From: Collinsella provencensis
GTDB taxonomy: Bacteria; Actinomycetota; Coriobacteriia; Coriobacteriales; Coriobacteriaceae
Reading direction: 5' to 3'
Assembly (NCBI RefSeq): GCF_900199705.1
Contig: NZ_LT904908.1
Location: 736,530-800,529 of the forward strand
Length of the DNA: 64,000 bases
Both the position numbers and the translations under genes were made by a program. Under the pieces are notes generated by a model. That model saw only the letters and a program-made list of their open reading frames with translations, ran no database searches and was not told where the DNA came from. Position 1 is the first letter of the stretch, and every line of letters starts with the position of its first letter. Of the stretch, positions 1 through 9,210 are shown piece by piece.

Positions 1-243
1 GGTAACCGGCACGTGGAACATATGCTTCTTGGCGTCGATGGACGCCTTGGAGATGGCCAGGGGCACCTCAGCGGACTTGCCCATGCCCAGGCCAACGTTG
101 CCCTTGCCGTCGCCCACGACCACGAGGGCCACGAGGCTCATGCGGCGACCGCCCTTGACGGTCTTGGCAACACGGTTGATGAAAACGACGCGCTCCTCGA
201 ACTCGGAGGCCTCGCGCTGCTGCTTCTGCTGATTACGAGCCAT
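1..243 (-). CDS. rpsE: 30S ribosomal protein S5, N-terminal part (runs off window)
   Basis: Reverse translation from the ATG at 241-243 gives 81 residues with the S5 dsRNA-binding fold signature, including [20 protein letters not shown] and the [14 protein letters not shown] loop. S5 is a 30S protein involved in translational accuracy. The C-terminal half lies outside the window. An AGGAGG-type ribosome-binding site (reverse of the bases at 250-256) precedes the start. It follows rplR with an 11 bp gap, in the usual spc-operon order. The identification is secure; only the end is missing. Confidence 0.95.
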   Translation of the reverse strand, partial: MARNQQKQQREASEFEERVVFINRVAKTVKGGRRMSLVALVVVGDGKGNVGLGMGKSAEVPLAISKASIDAKKHMFHVPVT

Positions 244-254
244 GCTCTTACCTC

Positions 255-617
255 CTAGAATTCGAGACCGGCGGCGCGGGCACCGTCGGCGAGGGCCTTG
301 ACGCGACCATGGTAGATGCGGCCACCGCGGTCAAAGGAAACGGTCTTGATGCCGGCTTCGAGAGCGCGCTCGCCAATGAGCTTACCGACCTTCTCGGCGG
401 CCTCCTTGTTACCGGTCTTGGTGCCCTTGAACTCGGCCTCGAGCGTGGAGGCGGAGACGAGGGTGTGACCCTTGAGGTCGTCGACGATCATGGCGTAGAT
501 GTTGGCGTTGGAACGGACTACGCGCAGACGCGGACGCTCGGGGGTGCCGAAGATCTTACCGCGGACACGGCGCTGACGACGCTTGAGGCCGGCGCGCTTT
601 GCCTGTTGCTTGTTCAT
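255..617 (-). CDS. rplR: 50S ribosomal protein L18
   Basis: The 120-residue product matches the L18 length and pattern: a basic N-terminus ([20 protein letters not shown]), the [19 protein letters not shown] core and the C-terminal [20 protein letters not shown] motif. L18 binds 5S rRNA together with L5, also encoded here. It lies between rplF and rpsE in standard spc order, with no internal promoter visible. An AAGGAG site precedes the ATG. Confidence 0.97.
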   Translation of the reverse strand: MNKQQAKRAGLKRRQRRVRGKIFGTPERPRLRVVRSNANIYAMIVDDLKGHTLVSASTLEAEFKGTKTGNKEAAEKVGKLIGERALEAGIKTVSFDRGGRIYHGRVKALADGARAAGLEF

Positions 618-686
618 GTGAAAACTCCTTTTATGAGTCCTGCCAGCACCTGACGGGGTGCTGGTCTTACGACGTGGAAACGCCTA

Positions 687-1223
687 CTACTTGGCGGCCT
701 TACCCAGCTTGCGACGGATGTGCTCGCCCAGGTAGTGGATACCCTTGCCCTTGTAAGGCTCAGGCGGACGCTTGCCACGGATCTCGGCGGCAACCTGGCC
801 GACCTGCTGCTTGTCGATGCCCTTCACGTGGATGTGCGTGTTGTCGGGGCACTCGAACGTGATGCCCTCGGGGGCCTCGTACAGCACCGGGTGGGAATAG
901 CCGAGGGAGAGGTCGAGCGTGTTGCCCTTGAGGGCGACACGGTAACCAACGCCCGCGAGCTCGAGGACCTTGGTGTAGCCCTCGGACACGCCGGTGACCA
1001 TGTTCTGGATCAGGGCGCGGGTGAGGCCGTGACGGGCACGGGTCTCACGCTCGTCGTCGGGGCGGGAGACGGTCAGCACGCCGTCGGCAACCTCGATGGT
1101 GAGCTTCTCATAAAAATCAGCCTCAAGAGTACCCTTGGGGCCCTTAACGGCAACGTGCGTGCCGTCGACTGTCACTTCGACTCCGGCGGGAATCTGGACA
1201 GGCTTCTTACCGATACGAGACAC
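687..1223 (-). CDS. rplF: 50S ribosomal protein L6
   Basis: 178 residues beginning [15 protein letters not shown], the typical L6 start, with two repeats of the L6 fold. The C-terminal signature [19 protein letters not shown] is present. L6 sits at the base of the L7/L12 stalk near the sarcin-ricin loop. The start has an AGGAGAA site. It is separated from rpsH by 33 bp and from rplR by 69 bp, consistent with a single transcript. Confidence 0.97.
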   Translation of the reverse strand: MSRIGKKPVQIPAGVEVTVDGTHVAVKGPKGTLEADFYEKLTIEVADGVLTVSRPDDERETRARHGLTRALIQNMVTGVSEGYTKVLELAGVGYRVALKGNTLDLSLGYSHPVLYEAPEGITFECPDNTHIHVKGIDKQQVGQVAAEIRGKRPPEPYKGKGIHYLGEHIRRKLGKAAK

Positions 1224-1256
1224 GGTGTTCTCCTTTCCTTCTACTCGCCGAACGAA

Positions 1257-1655
1257 TTACCAAACGAGAGCGATGACCTCGCCGCCGATGCCCTTGTTGC
1301 GAGCATCGCGGTCGGCCATAACGCCCTGGCTGGTGGAAACGATGGCAGTGCCCAGACCACCGCGGACGCGGGGAAGGTCCTTGCAACCGGCGTACTTGCG
1401 CAGACCCGGCTTGGAGTAGCGCTTGATGCCGTTGATGACCTTGGTCTTCTTGGGGCCGTACTTAAGGGTGATGTGCAGAGTCTTGGCGGGAGTGGTGTCC
1501 TCGACGGTGTAACCCTCGATGTAGCCCTCCTCGCAAAGGACGCGAGCGATCTCGACGAGCTTCTTGCTGCTCGGCATCGAGACCTCGGCCTTGTTCGCAG
1601 CATTGCCGTTGCGGATGCGCGTAAGCATGTCTGCGATCGGGTCAGTGAGATTCAT
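1257..1655 (-). CDS. rpsH: 30S ribosomal protein S8
   Basis: 132 residues starting [18 protein letters not shown], a textbook S8 N-terminus, and ending in the [20 protein letters not shown] region with a C-terminal VIALVW. S8 binds 16S rRNA helix 21 and in many bacteria represses its own operon translationally; no S8-binding mimic was identified here. The start is preceded by GAAGGAGAA. Length is normal for the family. Confidence 0.97.
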   Translation of the reverse strand: MNLTDPIADMLTRIRNGNAANKAEVSMPSSKKLVEIARVLCEEGYIEGYTVEDTTPAKTLHITLKYGPKKTKVINGIKRYSKPGLRKYAGCKDLPRVRGGLGTAIVSTSQGVMADRDARNKGIGGEVIALVW

Positions 1656-1784
1656 GCGGATTCTCCTTCGTTCTTGATGAGTCCGTGCCTACGGTACTCC
1701 CCTGCCCATAACAGGGAAGCCTATAAGACACGTCTTCCTTGCGCGCCAACTGAGCGTGTGCCCAGGGCGCACGCTGGCAGTGAC

Positions 1785-1970
1785 TTACCAGCTGGCCTTC
1801 TTGATGCCGGGAAGCTCGCCCTTGAGTGCAAGCTCACGGAAGCAGACACGGCACAGGCCGAACTTGCGGTACACAGAGTGCGGACGGCCGCAGCGCTGGC
1901 AGCGCGTGTACTCGCGGGTCGAGAACTTCTGCTTGCGATTGCACTTGACGATCATCGATGTCTTAGCCAC
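1785..1970 (-). CDS. rpsN: 30S ribosomal protein S14, zinc-binding (type Z)
   Basis: 61 residues, the size of the short S14 form, with the paired CxxC motifs RCQRCGRP and CRVCFRE that bind one zinc ion. The longer zinc-free S14 type lacks these. Zinc-type S14 is usual in Gram-positive bacteria. It is placed between rplE and rpsH as in Firmicutes and Actinobacteria. An AGGAGGAAATAAGTGG leader provides the ribosome-binding site. Confidence 0.96.
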   Translation of the reverse strand: MAKTSMIVKCNRKQKFSTREYTRCQRCGRPHSVYRKFGLCRVCFRELALKGELPGIKKASW

Positions 1971-2058
1971 TTATTTCCTCCTCACATGGCATATTTGAGC
2001 TCCGGGAAGGCGACGCGTGATCTGCGCGCGCCGCCCTTGTTCCCCGGGGCGCAGGTTA

Positions 2059-2613
2059 CTACTTCTTGAACGGGAAGCCGAAGGCGTCGAGAAGGGCCTT
2101 AGCCTCTTCGTCGGTCTTCGCGGTGGTGACGATGGTGATGTCCATACCACGGGTGTGGTCGACGGAGTCGAAGTCGACCTCGGGGAAGATGAGCTGCTCG
2201 GTCACGCCCATGGAGAAGTTGCCACGGCCGTCGAAGCTCTTGGGGGAGATGCCGCGGAAGTCGCGGATACGGGGGATCGCGACGGCGGTCAGACGGTCGA
2301 AGAACTCCCACATGCGGTCGCCGCGCAGGGTGACCTTGGCACCGATGGGCATACCGGCACGCAGCTTGAAGGAAGCGATGGACTTGCGGGCGCGGGTCAC
2401 CATGGGCTGCTGACCGGTGATGGTGCGCAGGTCGCGCACGGCACCGTCGATGGCCTTGGAATCAGTGGCGGCCTCGCCGACGCCCATGTTCACGACGATC
2501 TTCTCCATCTTGGGGATCATCATGACGTTGGGGTAGTTGAACTTGTCCTGGAGGGCCTGCTTGACCTCTTCGTTGTACTTGGTCTTCAGACGCGGGACGT
2601 ACTTCTCAGCCAT
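2059..2613 (-). CDS. rplE: 50S ribosomal protein L5
   Basis: From the ATG at 2613 the product is 184 residues, starting [17 protein letters not shown] and containing the L5 signature around [17 protein letters not shown]. This start, not the ORF start nine codons upstream, follows AAAGGAG at correct spacing. L5 holds 5S rRNA and contacts P-site tRNA. It is the first spc gene here. The usual upstream partners rplX, rplN and rpsQ are absent, replaced by a 344 bp gap and ispD. Downstream order is normal. Confidence 0.96.
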   Translation of the reverse strand: MAEKYVPRLKTKYNEEVKQALQDKFNYPNVMMIPKMEKIVVNMGVGEAATDSKAIDGAVRDLRTITGQQPMVTRARKSIASFKLRAGMPIGAKVTLRGDRMWEFFDRLTAVAIPRIRDFRGISPKSFDGRGNFSMGVTEQLIFPEVDFDSVDHTRGMDITIVTTAKTDEEAKALLDAFGFPFKK

Positions 2614-2957
2614 GTTTAACTCCTTTGGGGTTTTAAGCACGGGGTTGGCCTCGTGAACGAACCTAGCACCTGACCTTGCCCTTCAATCATCGGTCGCCGC
2701 ACACAAGGCGTGCTTCCTCCTCTTTTAGGGCAATCTCAGACACTCGGTTCGCCCGACCACTACGGACGGGTTAGCCTCGTGCCTCCTGACGTCCGCATGT
2801 ACGCAACAGGCTGAGTCGCGACATGACAAATGGACAGCAGGAGCCGACACAACAGTCGTTACTATACGCCCAAACGCGTTGGATTGTTTCGGAAACTTTA
2901 TCTATGCAGGCAACTCCACAACTGGGGGCGTGGAGCGGAAGTCCCCTCGCCTGCAAT
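2614..2957 (-). promoter_or_regulatory. Leader/promoter region of the truncated spc ribosomal cluster
   Basis: 344 bp without a gene between the ispD stop and rplE. On the minus strand a TATAGT hexamer (2861-2866) could be a -10 box, though no good -35 is seen. It would give an unusually long leader of about 240 nt. The leader contains a CGGACG/CGTCCG inverted pair enclosing AGGAGG (about 2763-2797) and a second AGGAGG not followed by a start codon in a convincing ORF. This could be a ribosomal-protein-binding leader, but I recognise no known family. Confidence 0.3.
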
Positions 2958-3725
2958 CTAACCCATGCGGGCGCGCAAAACTGCCTCGACCGGGGGAACG
3001 TCCTCGGGCAGGGTCACCTTGAGGTTGTCGCGCGGCGCCTCAAAGCCGCGAACACGGCCACCCGCACCCTCGACAAGCGACGAATCGTCGGTGCCTACAA
3101 AACCGGTTTTTTCCACCCAGGCGTACGCGCGCTGAAGCGCGTCGACCCAGAAGATCTGAGGCGTCTGAACAGCCCAATAGCGGCTGCGCTGCGGCGTCTC
3201 AAGAAAAACGCCCTGCTCATCGACGATCTTGAGTGTATCGACCGCCGGTTGTCCACACACCATACCGTCCAAGACATGGCTGGAAAGCCCCTGTCCGGCA
3301 GACGCGTCGCTCTGCTCTCCCCCGTCGGCGGCGACGAGCGCCTCGAGGGCGGCGTCGATGGTCTCGGACAAGATGAGAGGACGGGCACCGTCGTGCACGG
3401 CGATGATTTCAAAACCCTCGGGCACTGCGTTCATGCCGTTGCGCGTCGAATCTTGGCGCTCCGCTCCTGAAGGGGCGAAGGTGATGGGCGTCTCGAAGGC
3501 ATACTCCGAAAGCACCTCATCGCACACATGGAGCTCGCGATCGGGCGGGCACACCACCACGATATGGTCCACATGGCGGGCTCGGTCAAAAGCCTCAAGC
3601 GTCCACGCAAGCAGGGGCTTTCCGGCAATGACGATAAGCTGCTTGCCCTCGGGGTTGCCAAAACGCTGGCCCGCCCCGCCGGCGACGATGACCGCGCACG
3701 TGCGCGGGAAGCCCTGTGCACTCAC
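2958..3725 (-). CDS. ispD: 2-C-methyl-D-erythritol 4-phosphate cytidylyltransferase
   Basis: IspD joins CTP to MEP in the non-mevalonate isoprenoid pathway. The N-terminal nucleotide-binding loop AVIVAGGAGQRFG, the conserved VHDGARP motif and the C-terminal DDSSLVEGAGG segment are all present. I place the start at the GTG at 3725 because AAGGGA lies 7 bases upstream and the disA stop is at 3736-3738; this gives 255 residues. Longer starts would overlap disA. The next pathway kinase IspE is also in this window (14536-15468), but no ispF partner is adjacent. Confidence 0.93.
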   Translation of the reverse strand: MSAQGFPRTCAVIVAGGAGQRFGNPEGKQLIVIAGKPLLAWTLEAFDRARHVDHIVVVCPPDRELHVCDEVLSEYAFETPITFAPSGAERQDSTRNGMNAVPEGFEIIAVHDGARPLILSETIDAALEALVAADGGEQSDASAGQGLSSHVLDGMVCGQPAVDTLKIVDEQGVFLETPQRSRYWAVQTPQIFWVDALQRAYAWVEKTGFVGTDDSSLVEGAGGRVRGFEAPRDNLKVTLPEDVPPVEAVLRARMG

Positions 3726-3735
3726 AACGATTCCC

Positions 3736-4800
3736 TTAAGCCTCGCGCTTGCTGCCGTGCATGCGCGCAAGCGAATCGGCGAGAATCGCGGGGTTGTTCA
3801 CGCCGAAGTTGCCCAGGCGATCGGGGTCCTTCTTGATGTCGTCCATGAGGTCCTGCAGCGAGCCGTACTCGTCCACGATGCGCTCGGCCACGCCATCGCG
3901 CACCACGGACACGCGCGTGAGGGTGCGCAGACCTAACGGGGACATGACGGAATCCTCGTCGAGGTCGTCGTAACCCAAAACGGCGGCGATTTTGCTGGGG
4001 TTGGCGAGGTCCTGGGCGGACATGTTCGAAAACTCGTCACGGATGCGTGCGGCGTTTTCCTCGCTCGCCACGGCGGCGTAGTCGCGGATCATGAGGTTGT
4101 ACTCGGTCTCCATGCTCGTACCCGCAAGCTGTTCGAGCTGCATCTGCACGATCTTGCCCTGTGTACCCAGCTCCATGATGCAGCGCTGCAAGTCGAGCTT
4201 TGCCTGCTCCATGATCTCGAAGCTCGAGAAGATGCTCGTGATGTCCGCCAGGGTGACGTAGTCGTCGAGCTCGAGGGCGGTCAGGCGCAGCAGCGAGCGG
4301 TCGAGCGAGGAGCGCGTGGTCTGCAGCGTGGAAACGAGCTGCGTCACCGAGCTCATGATCTCAGTGACCGGCTTGATCTGATACGACTTGCCGTCTACGT
4401 AAACGTTCACCACGCCGCGGCGTTCGGAAACCGAAATGATGGTGGAGTTGGTGAGCACGCTCATGCGCGCGGCGGTGCGATGGCGCATACCCGTCTCGCT
4501 CGTGGCAAGCGACGGATCGGGATTGAGATGGAAATTGGCGCGCAAGATCTTGTTGAGTCCGCCGTCGATGACGATGGCGCCATCCATTTTGGACAGCTCG
4601 AACAGTCGGTTGCTCGTAAAGGAGATATTGAGAGGGAAGCCGTCGTTGCCGGCGGACAGCACGGTTTCGGTGTCGCCCACGCAGATGAGGGCTCCGATGT
4701 GGCCGGCGATGATCATGTCGAGGGCTGTGCGGAGAGGCTGTCCCGGTGCAGTGAGGCGAACCGCCTCTTTCATACGCTCTTCGGTGCTTTTCACTTCCAC
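3736..4800 (-). CDS. disA: DNA integrity scanning diadenylate cyclase DisA
   Basis: DisA condenses two ATP to cyclic di-AMP and scans DNA for branched structures. The DAC catalytic motifs are visible: DGA near residue 73 and RHR near residues 106-108 (GMRHRTAARMS). They are followed by a helical linker and a C-terminal helix-hairpin-helix region around LGYDDLDEDS. The GTG at 4800 is preferred because AGGAGG sits 6 bases before it, giving 354 residues, close to the usual 357. The frame continues upstream, but without family similarity. It is closely coupled to ispD (10 bp gap). Confidence 0.95.
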   Translation of the reverse strand: MEVKSTEERMKEAVRLTAPGQPLRTALDMIIAGHIGALICVGDTETVLSAGNDGFPLNISFTSNRLFELSKMDGAIVIDGGLNKILRANFHLNPDPSLATSETGMRHRTAARMSVLTNSTIISVSERRGVVNVYVDGKSYQIKPVTEIMSSVTQLVSTLQTTRSSLDRSLLRLTALELDDYVTLADITSIFSSFEIMEQAKLDLQRCIMELGTQGKIVQMQLEQLAGTSMETEYNLMIRDYAAVASEENAARIRDEFSNMSAQDLANPSKIAAVLGYDDLDEDSVMSPLGLRTLTRVSVVRDGVAERIVDEYGSLQDLMDDIKKDPDRLGNFGVNNPAILADSLARMHGSKREA

Positions 4801-4923
4801 GTCAGTCCTCCTTTTCATACGCCCGCTGTATTTTCGCACGAAATCGAAGTCTCCCACAGATTTGTACAAAAGTTTCGCGAAGGAAGGCGGCGCATTGCGA
4901 TGGCTTGGCAATCGAGCGCATCG

Positions 4924-5094
4924 CACTTTGGGCTGTTATTCGCCCGCTAGCTCGGACGGTCGAGCACCCCCACACACTTTGGGCTGTTATTTGGCATAAG
5001 CTCGAGGCGACTGTCGTGCGCACCGCACTTTGGGCTGTTATTTGGCATTTGAAAGCTTGAAACAGGAGACAAACGCCTAAAAACAGCCCAAAGT
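4924..5094. repeat. Three direct repeats at an exact 51 bp period plus one inverted copy
   Basis: The 17-base core CACTTTGGGCTGTTATT occurs at 4924, 4975 and 5026, exactly 51 bp apart. Copies 2 and 3 are identical for 23 bases (to 4997 and 5048). The sequence between copies differs. A partial inverted copy (AACAGCCCAAAGT) lies at 5082-5094. It is in the gap between disA and the clpC terminator. No function is known to me. The inverted copy could let the region fold, and repeated protein-binding sites are an alternative. Confidence 0.75.
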
Positions 5095-5171
5095 TCGCAC
5101 GACAAGAGACTGAGGCACGAACGCCACGCACCATATGCACTGCCACTACAAACTGCGAAGTCCCTGAAAGC

Positions 5172-5199
5172 AAAGGGACGGCCCGAAAACCGTCCCTTT
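5172..5199 (-). terminator. Rho-independent terminator after clpC
   Basis: AAAGGGACGG and CCGTCCCTTT form a perfect 10 bp stem with an 8-base loop, located 145 bp beyond the clpC stop on the minus strand. The T-rich tail is short (TTTGC), so termination may be partial. Confidence 0.65.
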
Positions 5200-5343
5200 G
5201 ACGTGCCCTCTGTAGGTGCCGATATGCACCTCCTAGCTGCTGGCCGCATGCGCCTACCGGACGCTGGCGGCGCAAGCCAACCGAGCTGCGGTATCCGTGT
5301 GACACGCCACGGCGATACCCTGCGGCCCCGGCCCGTGCCTCGC

Positions 5344-7971
5344 CTATTGAGCCCCGGCACCCATCTGGGTCAAACCGCCCGAGGTGCGCGAAACGCGCGG
5401 CGCAGCGGTTGCGTTGCGCGGGGCAGGCGCGTCAAAACTCGCACCCAGCTCACCATGCGAGCGCGGTGCGGGAATCTCGCCTGCCGTGTGGCTGAACACG
5501 AACTTGTCGTCGGCCACATCGCACAGTACGGTGTCGCCCGCCTTCCACTCCCCTGCCAGCAGCTCCTCGGACAACGGGTCCTCGATGAGCTTTTGGATGG
5601 CGCGGCGCAGCGGGCGGGCACCGTTGGTGAGATCGGTGCCCTCGGCCACGATCTTCGCGATTGCGGCATCGGTGAGCACGATGTTCATGCCGTTGGCAAT
5701 CAAGCGCTGACGCAGGTCGTCCACGAGCAGCTCCGCGATTCTGGTGAGGCTCTCGCCGCGCAGCTTCTGGAACACCACGATGTCATCCACACGGTTGATG
5801 AACTCGGGACGGAACAAGCGCTTGAGCTCGCCCATCGCGCGGCCCTTGATCTCGTTTGCCGTAAGGCCGCCCTCGCCCGTGGTGCCAAAGCCCACGGTCG
5901 CGTCCTGCGCGATTTCGCGCGCGCCCACGTTCGAGGTCATAATGACCACGGTGTTGCGGAAGTCGACCGTCTTGCCCTGGCTGTCGGTGAGACGACCCTC
6001 ATCGAGCACCTGCAGCAGGATGTTGAAGATGTCGGGGTGCGCTTTCTCGATCTCGTCGAACAGCACGACCGAGTACGGGTTGCGACGCACGGCCTTGGTG
6101 AGCTGGCCGCCCTCCTCGTGGCCCACGTATCCCGGAGGCGAACCGATGAGCTTGGATACTTCGTACTGGCTGGAGAACTCGGACATGTCGAAGCTGATGA
6201 GAGCGTCCTTGCTGCCGAAGAGGTACTCGGCGAGCGTTTTGGCGAGCTCGGTTTTACCCGTGCCGGTAGGACCGAGGAAGATGAACGAACCACCGGGGCG
6301 ACGCGGGTCTTTGAGCGGCGAGCGCGAACGGCGGATGGCCTTCGCCACAGCCGCAACCGCTTCGTCCTGACCGATGATGCGCGTCTTGAGCACGCTTTCG
6401 CAAGCGAGCAGACGACGAGATTCGTCCTCGGTGAGGTCGCTCACGGGCACGCCCGAAGTCACCGACACGATGTCGGCGATCTGCGGCACGTCGATGATGA
6501 GCGGCGCTGCCTCGAGCTCGGCATTCCATGCGGCACGGGCCTCGCCCACCGCAATCTCGGCAGCCTGCTGCTGCTCCTTGAGCTCGGCAGCCTTGTTCAT
6601 ATCGTCGTCTTCCGTGGCTTTCTCAACTGCAGCCTTGAGCTCGGAAACCTTCTTCTCCGCCTCGCGCACGGACTCGGGAGCCCTGTTGCGCGCGATACGT
6701 GCACGGGCACCGGCCTCGTCCATGAGGTCGATAGCCTTGTCGGGCAGAAAGCGGTCCTGGACATAGCGGGCCGACAAGCTCGCCGCAGCCTCGAGCGCGG
6801 CAGGCGTGTAGCGTACGTGGTGGTGCTCTTCGTACTTGGGCGCAAGCTTGTTGAGAATCGCAACGGTATCCTCGATGCTCGGCTCTTCGATGTCGATGGC
6901 CTGGAACCTGCGCTCAAACGCCGGGTCCTTGGCAAGGTACTTGCGGAACTCCTCTGCCGTGGTGGCGCCGATGATCTGGAACGAACCGCGCGCGAGCACG
7001 GGCTTGAGCATGGAACTCGCGTCGATGGAGCCCTCGGCGGAACCGGCGCCGATGAGCGTGTGCATCTCGTCGATGAACAGGATGATGTCGTCGGCCTCAG
7101 TGGCCTCGGCGATAACGCGCTTGAGGCGCTCCTCGAACTCACCGCGGTACTTGGCGCCCGCCACCAAACCTGGCAGGTCAAGCGTCCACACGTTCATGTT
7201 CATGAGATTTTCGGGCACGTTACCGGCAGCAATTTCCTGTGCCAGGCCCTCCACGATGGCGGTTTTGCCCACGCCGGGATCGCCCAGGATCAGCGGGTTG
7301 TTCTTGGTGCGACGCGAGAGGATCTCCATCATGCGGGAGATTTCCTTGGTGCGTCCAATCACCGGGTCGAGTTTGCCCTTACGCGCCTCCTCGGTGAGGT
7401 TGGTGCCGAACTGCTCGAGCATCGTGCCGGCCTGTCCCTGCGCACCGGCGCCCGTGCCGCCGAAGAACGGCAGGCCCGCGCCGGGGCGACCAGAACCGGC
7501 ACCCGCCATGGGGCGCTGCTTGCCCTGGTCTTTTTCCGTGAGCTTTTCCACGGCAGAACGGACGCTCGCGGCAGAAACGCCCAGGCGACGCAGGATATCC
7601 ATGGCAACGCCATCGGTCTCACTCACCACGGCGAGGAGCAGATGCTCGGTGGAAACGTAGGTCTGGTTGTTCTCGCGCGCAATGCGGAAGCTCTTTTCCA
7701 TGGTGGAAATCACGAGCGGCGTGAACGCGAGTTTCGCGTCCTCGGGCTCAGAACCTGCAGGGTTTGCCTCACGGATGCCTTTGAGCTCCGCCATAATATC
7801 GTCGTAAGAAATCTCGAGGCTACGCAGCGCCTCGGCAGCGATACCCTCGTCTTCTTTTGCAAGCGCAAGCAGGAGATGCTCGGTACCCACCTTGGTGGTG
7901 TGAAGGGCTTTCGCTTCTTCCTTGGCAAGCGACATGACCTTACGTGCGCGGTCGGTAAATCTATCTAACAT
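5344..7971 (-). CDS. clpC: ATP-dependent Clp protease ATP-binding subunit ClpC
   Basis: 875-residue Hsp100 unfoldase that feeds substrates to ClpP. Order: double Clp-N domain (about 1-145, from [13 protein letters not shown]), first AAA domain with Walker [14 protein letters not shown], a UVR-type coiled-coil insert with [14 protein letters not shown], second AAA domain with Walker [13 protein letters not shown], and a C-terminal D2 domain followed by a flexible alanine/arginine-rich tail. A VGF tripeptide in domain 2 is a likely ClpP-docking loop. ATG with GAGG upstream. No ctsR, mcsA or mcsB accompanies it and no CtsR box was found, so regulation probably differs from Bacillus. Confidence 0.96.
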   Translation of the reverse strand: MLDRFTDRARKVMSLAKEEAKALHTTKVGTEHLLLALAKEDEGIAAEALRSLEISYDDIMAELKGIREANPAGSEPEDAKLAFTPLVISTMEKSFRIARENNQTYVSTEHLLLAVVSETDGVAMDILRRLGVSAASVRSAVEKLTEKDQGKQRPMAGAGSGRPGAGLPFFGGTGAGAQGQAGTMLEQFGTNLTEEARKGKLDPVIGRTKEISRMMEILSRRTKNNPLILGDPGVGKTAIVEGLAQEIAAGNVPENLMNMNVWTLDLPGLVAGAKYRGEFEERLKRVIAEATEADDIILFIDEMHTLIGAGSAEGSIDASSMLKPVLARGSFQIIGATTAEEFRKYLAKDPAFERRFQAIDIEEPSIEDTVAILNKLAPKYEEHHHVRYTPAALEAAASLSARYVQDRFLPDKAIDLMDEAGARARIARNRAPESVREAEKKVSELKAAVEKATEDDDMNKAAELKEQQQAAEIAVGEARAAWNAELEAAPLIIDVPQIADIVSVTSGVPVSDLTEDESRRLLACESVLKTRIIGQDEAVAAVAKAIRRSRSPLKDPRRPGGSFIFLGPTGTGKTELAKTLAEYLFGSKDALISFDMSEFSSQYEVSKLIGSPPGYVGHEEGGQLTKAVRRNPYSVVLFDEIEKAHPDIFNILLQVLDEGRLTDSQGKTVDFRNTVVIMTSNVGAREIAQDATVGFGTTGEGGLTANEIKGRAMGELKRLFRPEFINRVDDIVVFQKLRGESLTRIAELLVDDLRQRLIANGMNIVLTDAAIAKIVAEGTDLTNGARPLRRAIQKLIEDPLSEELLAGEWKAGDTVLCDVADDKFVFSHTAGEIPAPRSHGELGASFDAPAPRNATAAPRVSRTSGGLTQMGAGAQ

Positions 7972-8069
7972 GCGTCAACCTCGTCTATGCTCAATATTTG
8001 GTGTCGAAACCCCGTGTACCCAATGGCGCACTATCATAACCGATTCAGGTAAAAACGCGAGATTGTGGA

Positions 8070-8846
8070 TTAGAAACGCAGAGACAGGCAGGAGAGGCCA
8101 CCGTCGACCTTGCGGTACTCGGAGGTGTCGACAACAAGCGTCTTGTAGCCAAGATCCTGCACGGCCTTGAGCACGGCGGGGTAGCCCTCGGCCACGATGA
8201 CGGTGCCGTTGACCCAGATGCAGTTGGCGCCGTACGCCTCGTCCTCGGGCACGACGACCTTGTTGTACCGGGCGAAGTCGGGCTTGTCGATGAACTCGCC
8301 GGAGACGAGCATGTTGTTGTCCTCGATGTAGTTCACGCCCGTCTTGAGGTGCAGGACCTCCTCCAGCGGGACCTCGGAGCCCTCGAGGCCCCAGCCCTCG
8401 AGGATCTCGCAGAACTGGCGGATGCCCTCCTCGTTGGTGCGGGCGGAGCGGCCGACGTAGAAGTGGTCGCCGACCATCATGACGTCGCCTCCGTCGAGCG
8501 TGCCGGGGGAAACGATGTGCTTCACATGCCCGTCATCGAAGAAGCGACGGACGACCGGCTCGATCTCGTCCTTCTCGCCGTTGCGGGAGGCGGCTCCCGG
8601 GTTGGTGATGACGGCGCCGCAGCGGGTGATGACCGCCGGATCCTCCACAAAGCAGCTGTCGGGATACTGCTCGAGCGCCGGCAGCACGGTGACATCTACG
8701 CCGCACTGCTCGAGCGCGTGCTCGTAATCGTAGTGCTCCTCGACGGCGCGCTCGTAGATGGGCTGGCCGAGCTCGGGAGCGCTCGTGATGCCGTTACTCA
8801 GAGACTTGCCGGGACGGCGGATGATAACGTGGCTGAACTTGGTCAT
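8070..8846 (-). CDS. Dimethylarginine dimethylaminohydrolase / arginine deiminase family hydrolase
   Basis: 258 residues from the ATG at 8846, which follows AAAAGGGGGA. The guanidino-group-modifying fold is indicated by FVEDPAVI, LDGGDVMMVG, the histidine segment HLKTGVNYIED and the C-terminal GGLSCLSLRF that carries the nucleophilic cysteine. DDAH enzymes hydrolyse methylated arginine to citrulline plus amine; related enzymes act on arginine itself. Length favours DDAH over classical ArcA (about 400 residues). No arc genes are nearby, so substrate is open. An operator-like palindrome with an adjoining TATAAT-like hexamer lies about 60 bp upstream (see 8902-9106). Confidence 0.85.
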   Translation of the reverse strand: MTKFSHVIIRRPGKSLSNGITSAPELGQPIYERAVEEHYDYEHALEQCGVDVTVLPALEQYPDSCFVEDPAVITRCGAVITNPGAASRNGEKDEIEPVVRRFFDDGHVKHIVSPGTLDGGDVMMVGDHFYVGRSARTNEEGIRQFCEILEGWGLEGSEVPLEEVLHLKTGVNYIEDNNMLVSGEFIDKPDFARYNKVVVPEDEAYGANCIWVNGTVIVAEGYPAVLKAVQDLGYKTLVVDTSEYRKVDGGLSCLSLRF

Positions 8847-8901
8847 GGAGTCCCCCTTTTGATAGCAAAGCTGAAAGTTTTTTCGCAAACAAGGTCCAAA
8901 G

Positions 8902-9106
8902 TGGCAACTTTTGCCAGATTATAAGCTCTCGTGAACGTGCGCCCGTGGCGCAACGGCACCTCAGGAAGTTAATGGAAAAGCGCACACCCTCGATACCTGC
9001 GGTTCTGTAAAACTGGCATCACCTCACGGCAACGCTGCAATAGCAAGTGAGCGCAAAACTCGCTTTCGAGCAGATTCCAAACCTTACAATCTGGCAAAAA
9101 TTGCCA
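8902..9106. repeat. MITE-like element 1 with 24 bp inverted terminal repeats
   Basis: Two 24-base sequences in opposite orientation bound a 205 bp segment: 8902-8925 and 9083-9106, differing at two positions. Each contains a palindrome of the form TGGCAAnnnTTGCCA and a TTAYAAT segment. A second pair of the same motif occurs at 26474-26646. The interior has no ORF. It could be a non-autonomous transposable element, or paired operators with a built-in -10 box. The matching arrangement at two unlinked places favours the first. Confidence 0.6.
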
Positions 9107-9128
9107 CTATCTGGCTTGAATTGCAGAA

Positions 9129-9160
9129 AAGTGCCCCGCAACAAGAGCTGCGGGGCACTT
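9129..9160 (-). terminator. Terminator after pepD
   Basis: AAGTGCCCCGCA and TGCGGGGCACTT form a perfect 12 bp stem; on the minus strand it is followed by TTTTC. It lies 50 bp past the pepD stop. Confidence 0.85.
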
Positions 9161-9210
9161 AGGAGCTCAAAATGAGTCGCGAAACACTACGTGCGTATCA
9201 ATCGCGCTTT

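Noticed and set aside
2641-2866. L10-type or other named ribosomal leader
   Set aside because: CCGTAG-like pieces are present but the consensus structure could not be matched by eye.
4924-5048. Possible CRISPR array (regular repeats with unlike spacers)
   Set aside because: Only three short repeats, the first diverging after 17 bases, an inverted extra copy and no cas genes.
5203-7968. A 921-codon plus-strand ORF, with similar long ORFs at 720-2069, 9172-10989 and 11098-13023
   Set aside because: Each is antisense to a clear gene (clpC, ribosomal genes, pepD, lysS) in GC-rich DNA and has no protein-family resemblance.
8070-8846. Classical arginine deiminase ArcA
   Set aside because: Too short (258 residues), motifs fit DDAH-type enzymes better, and no arcB/arcC nearby.
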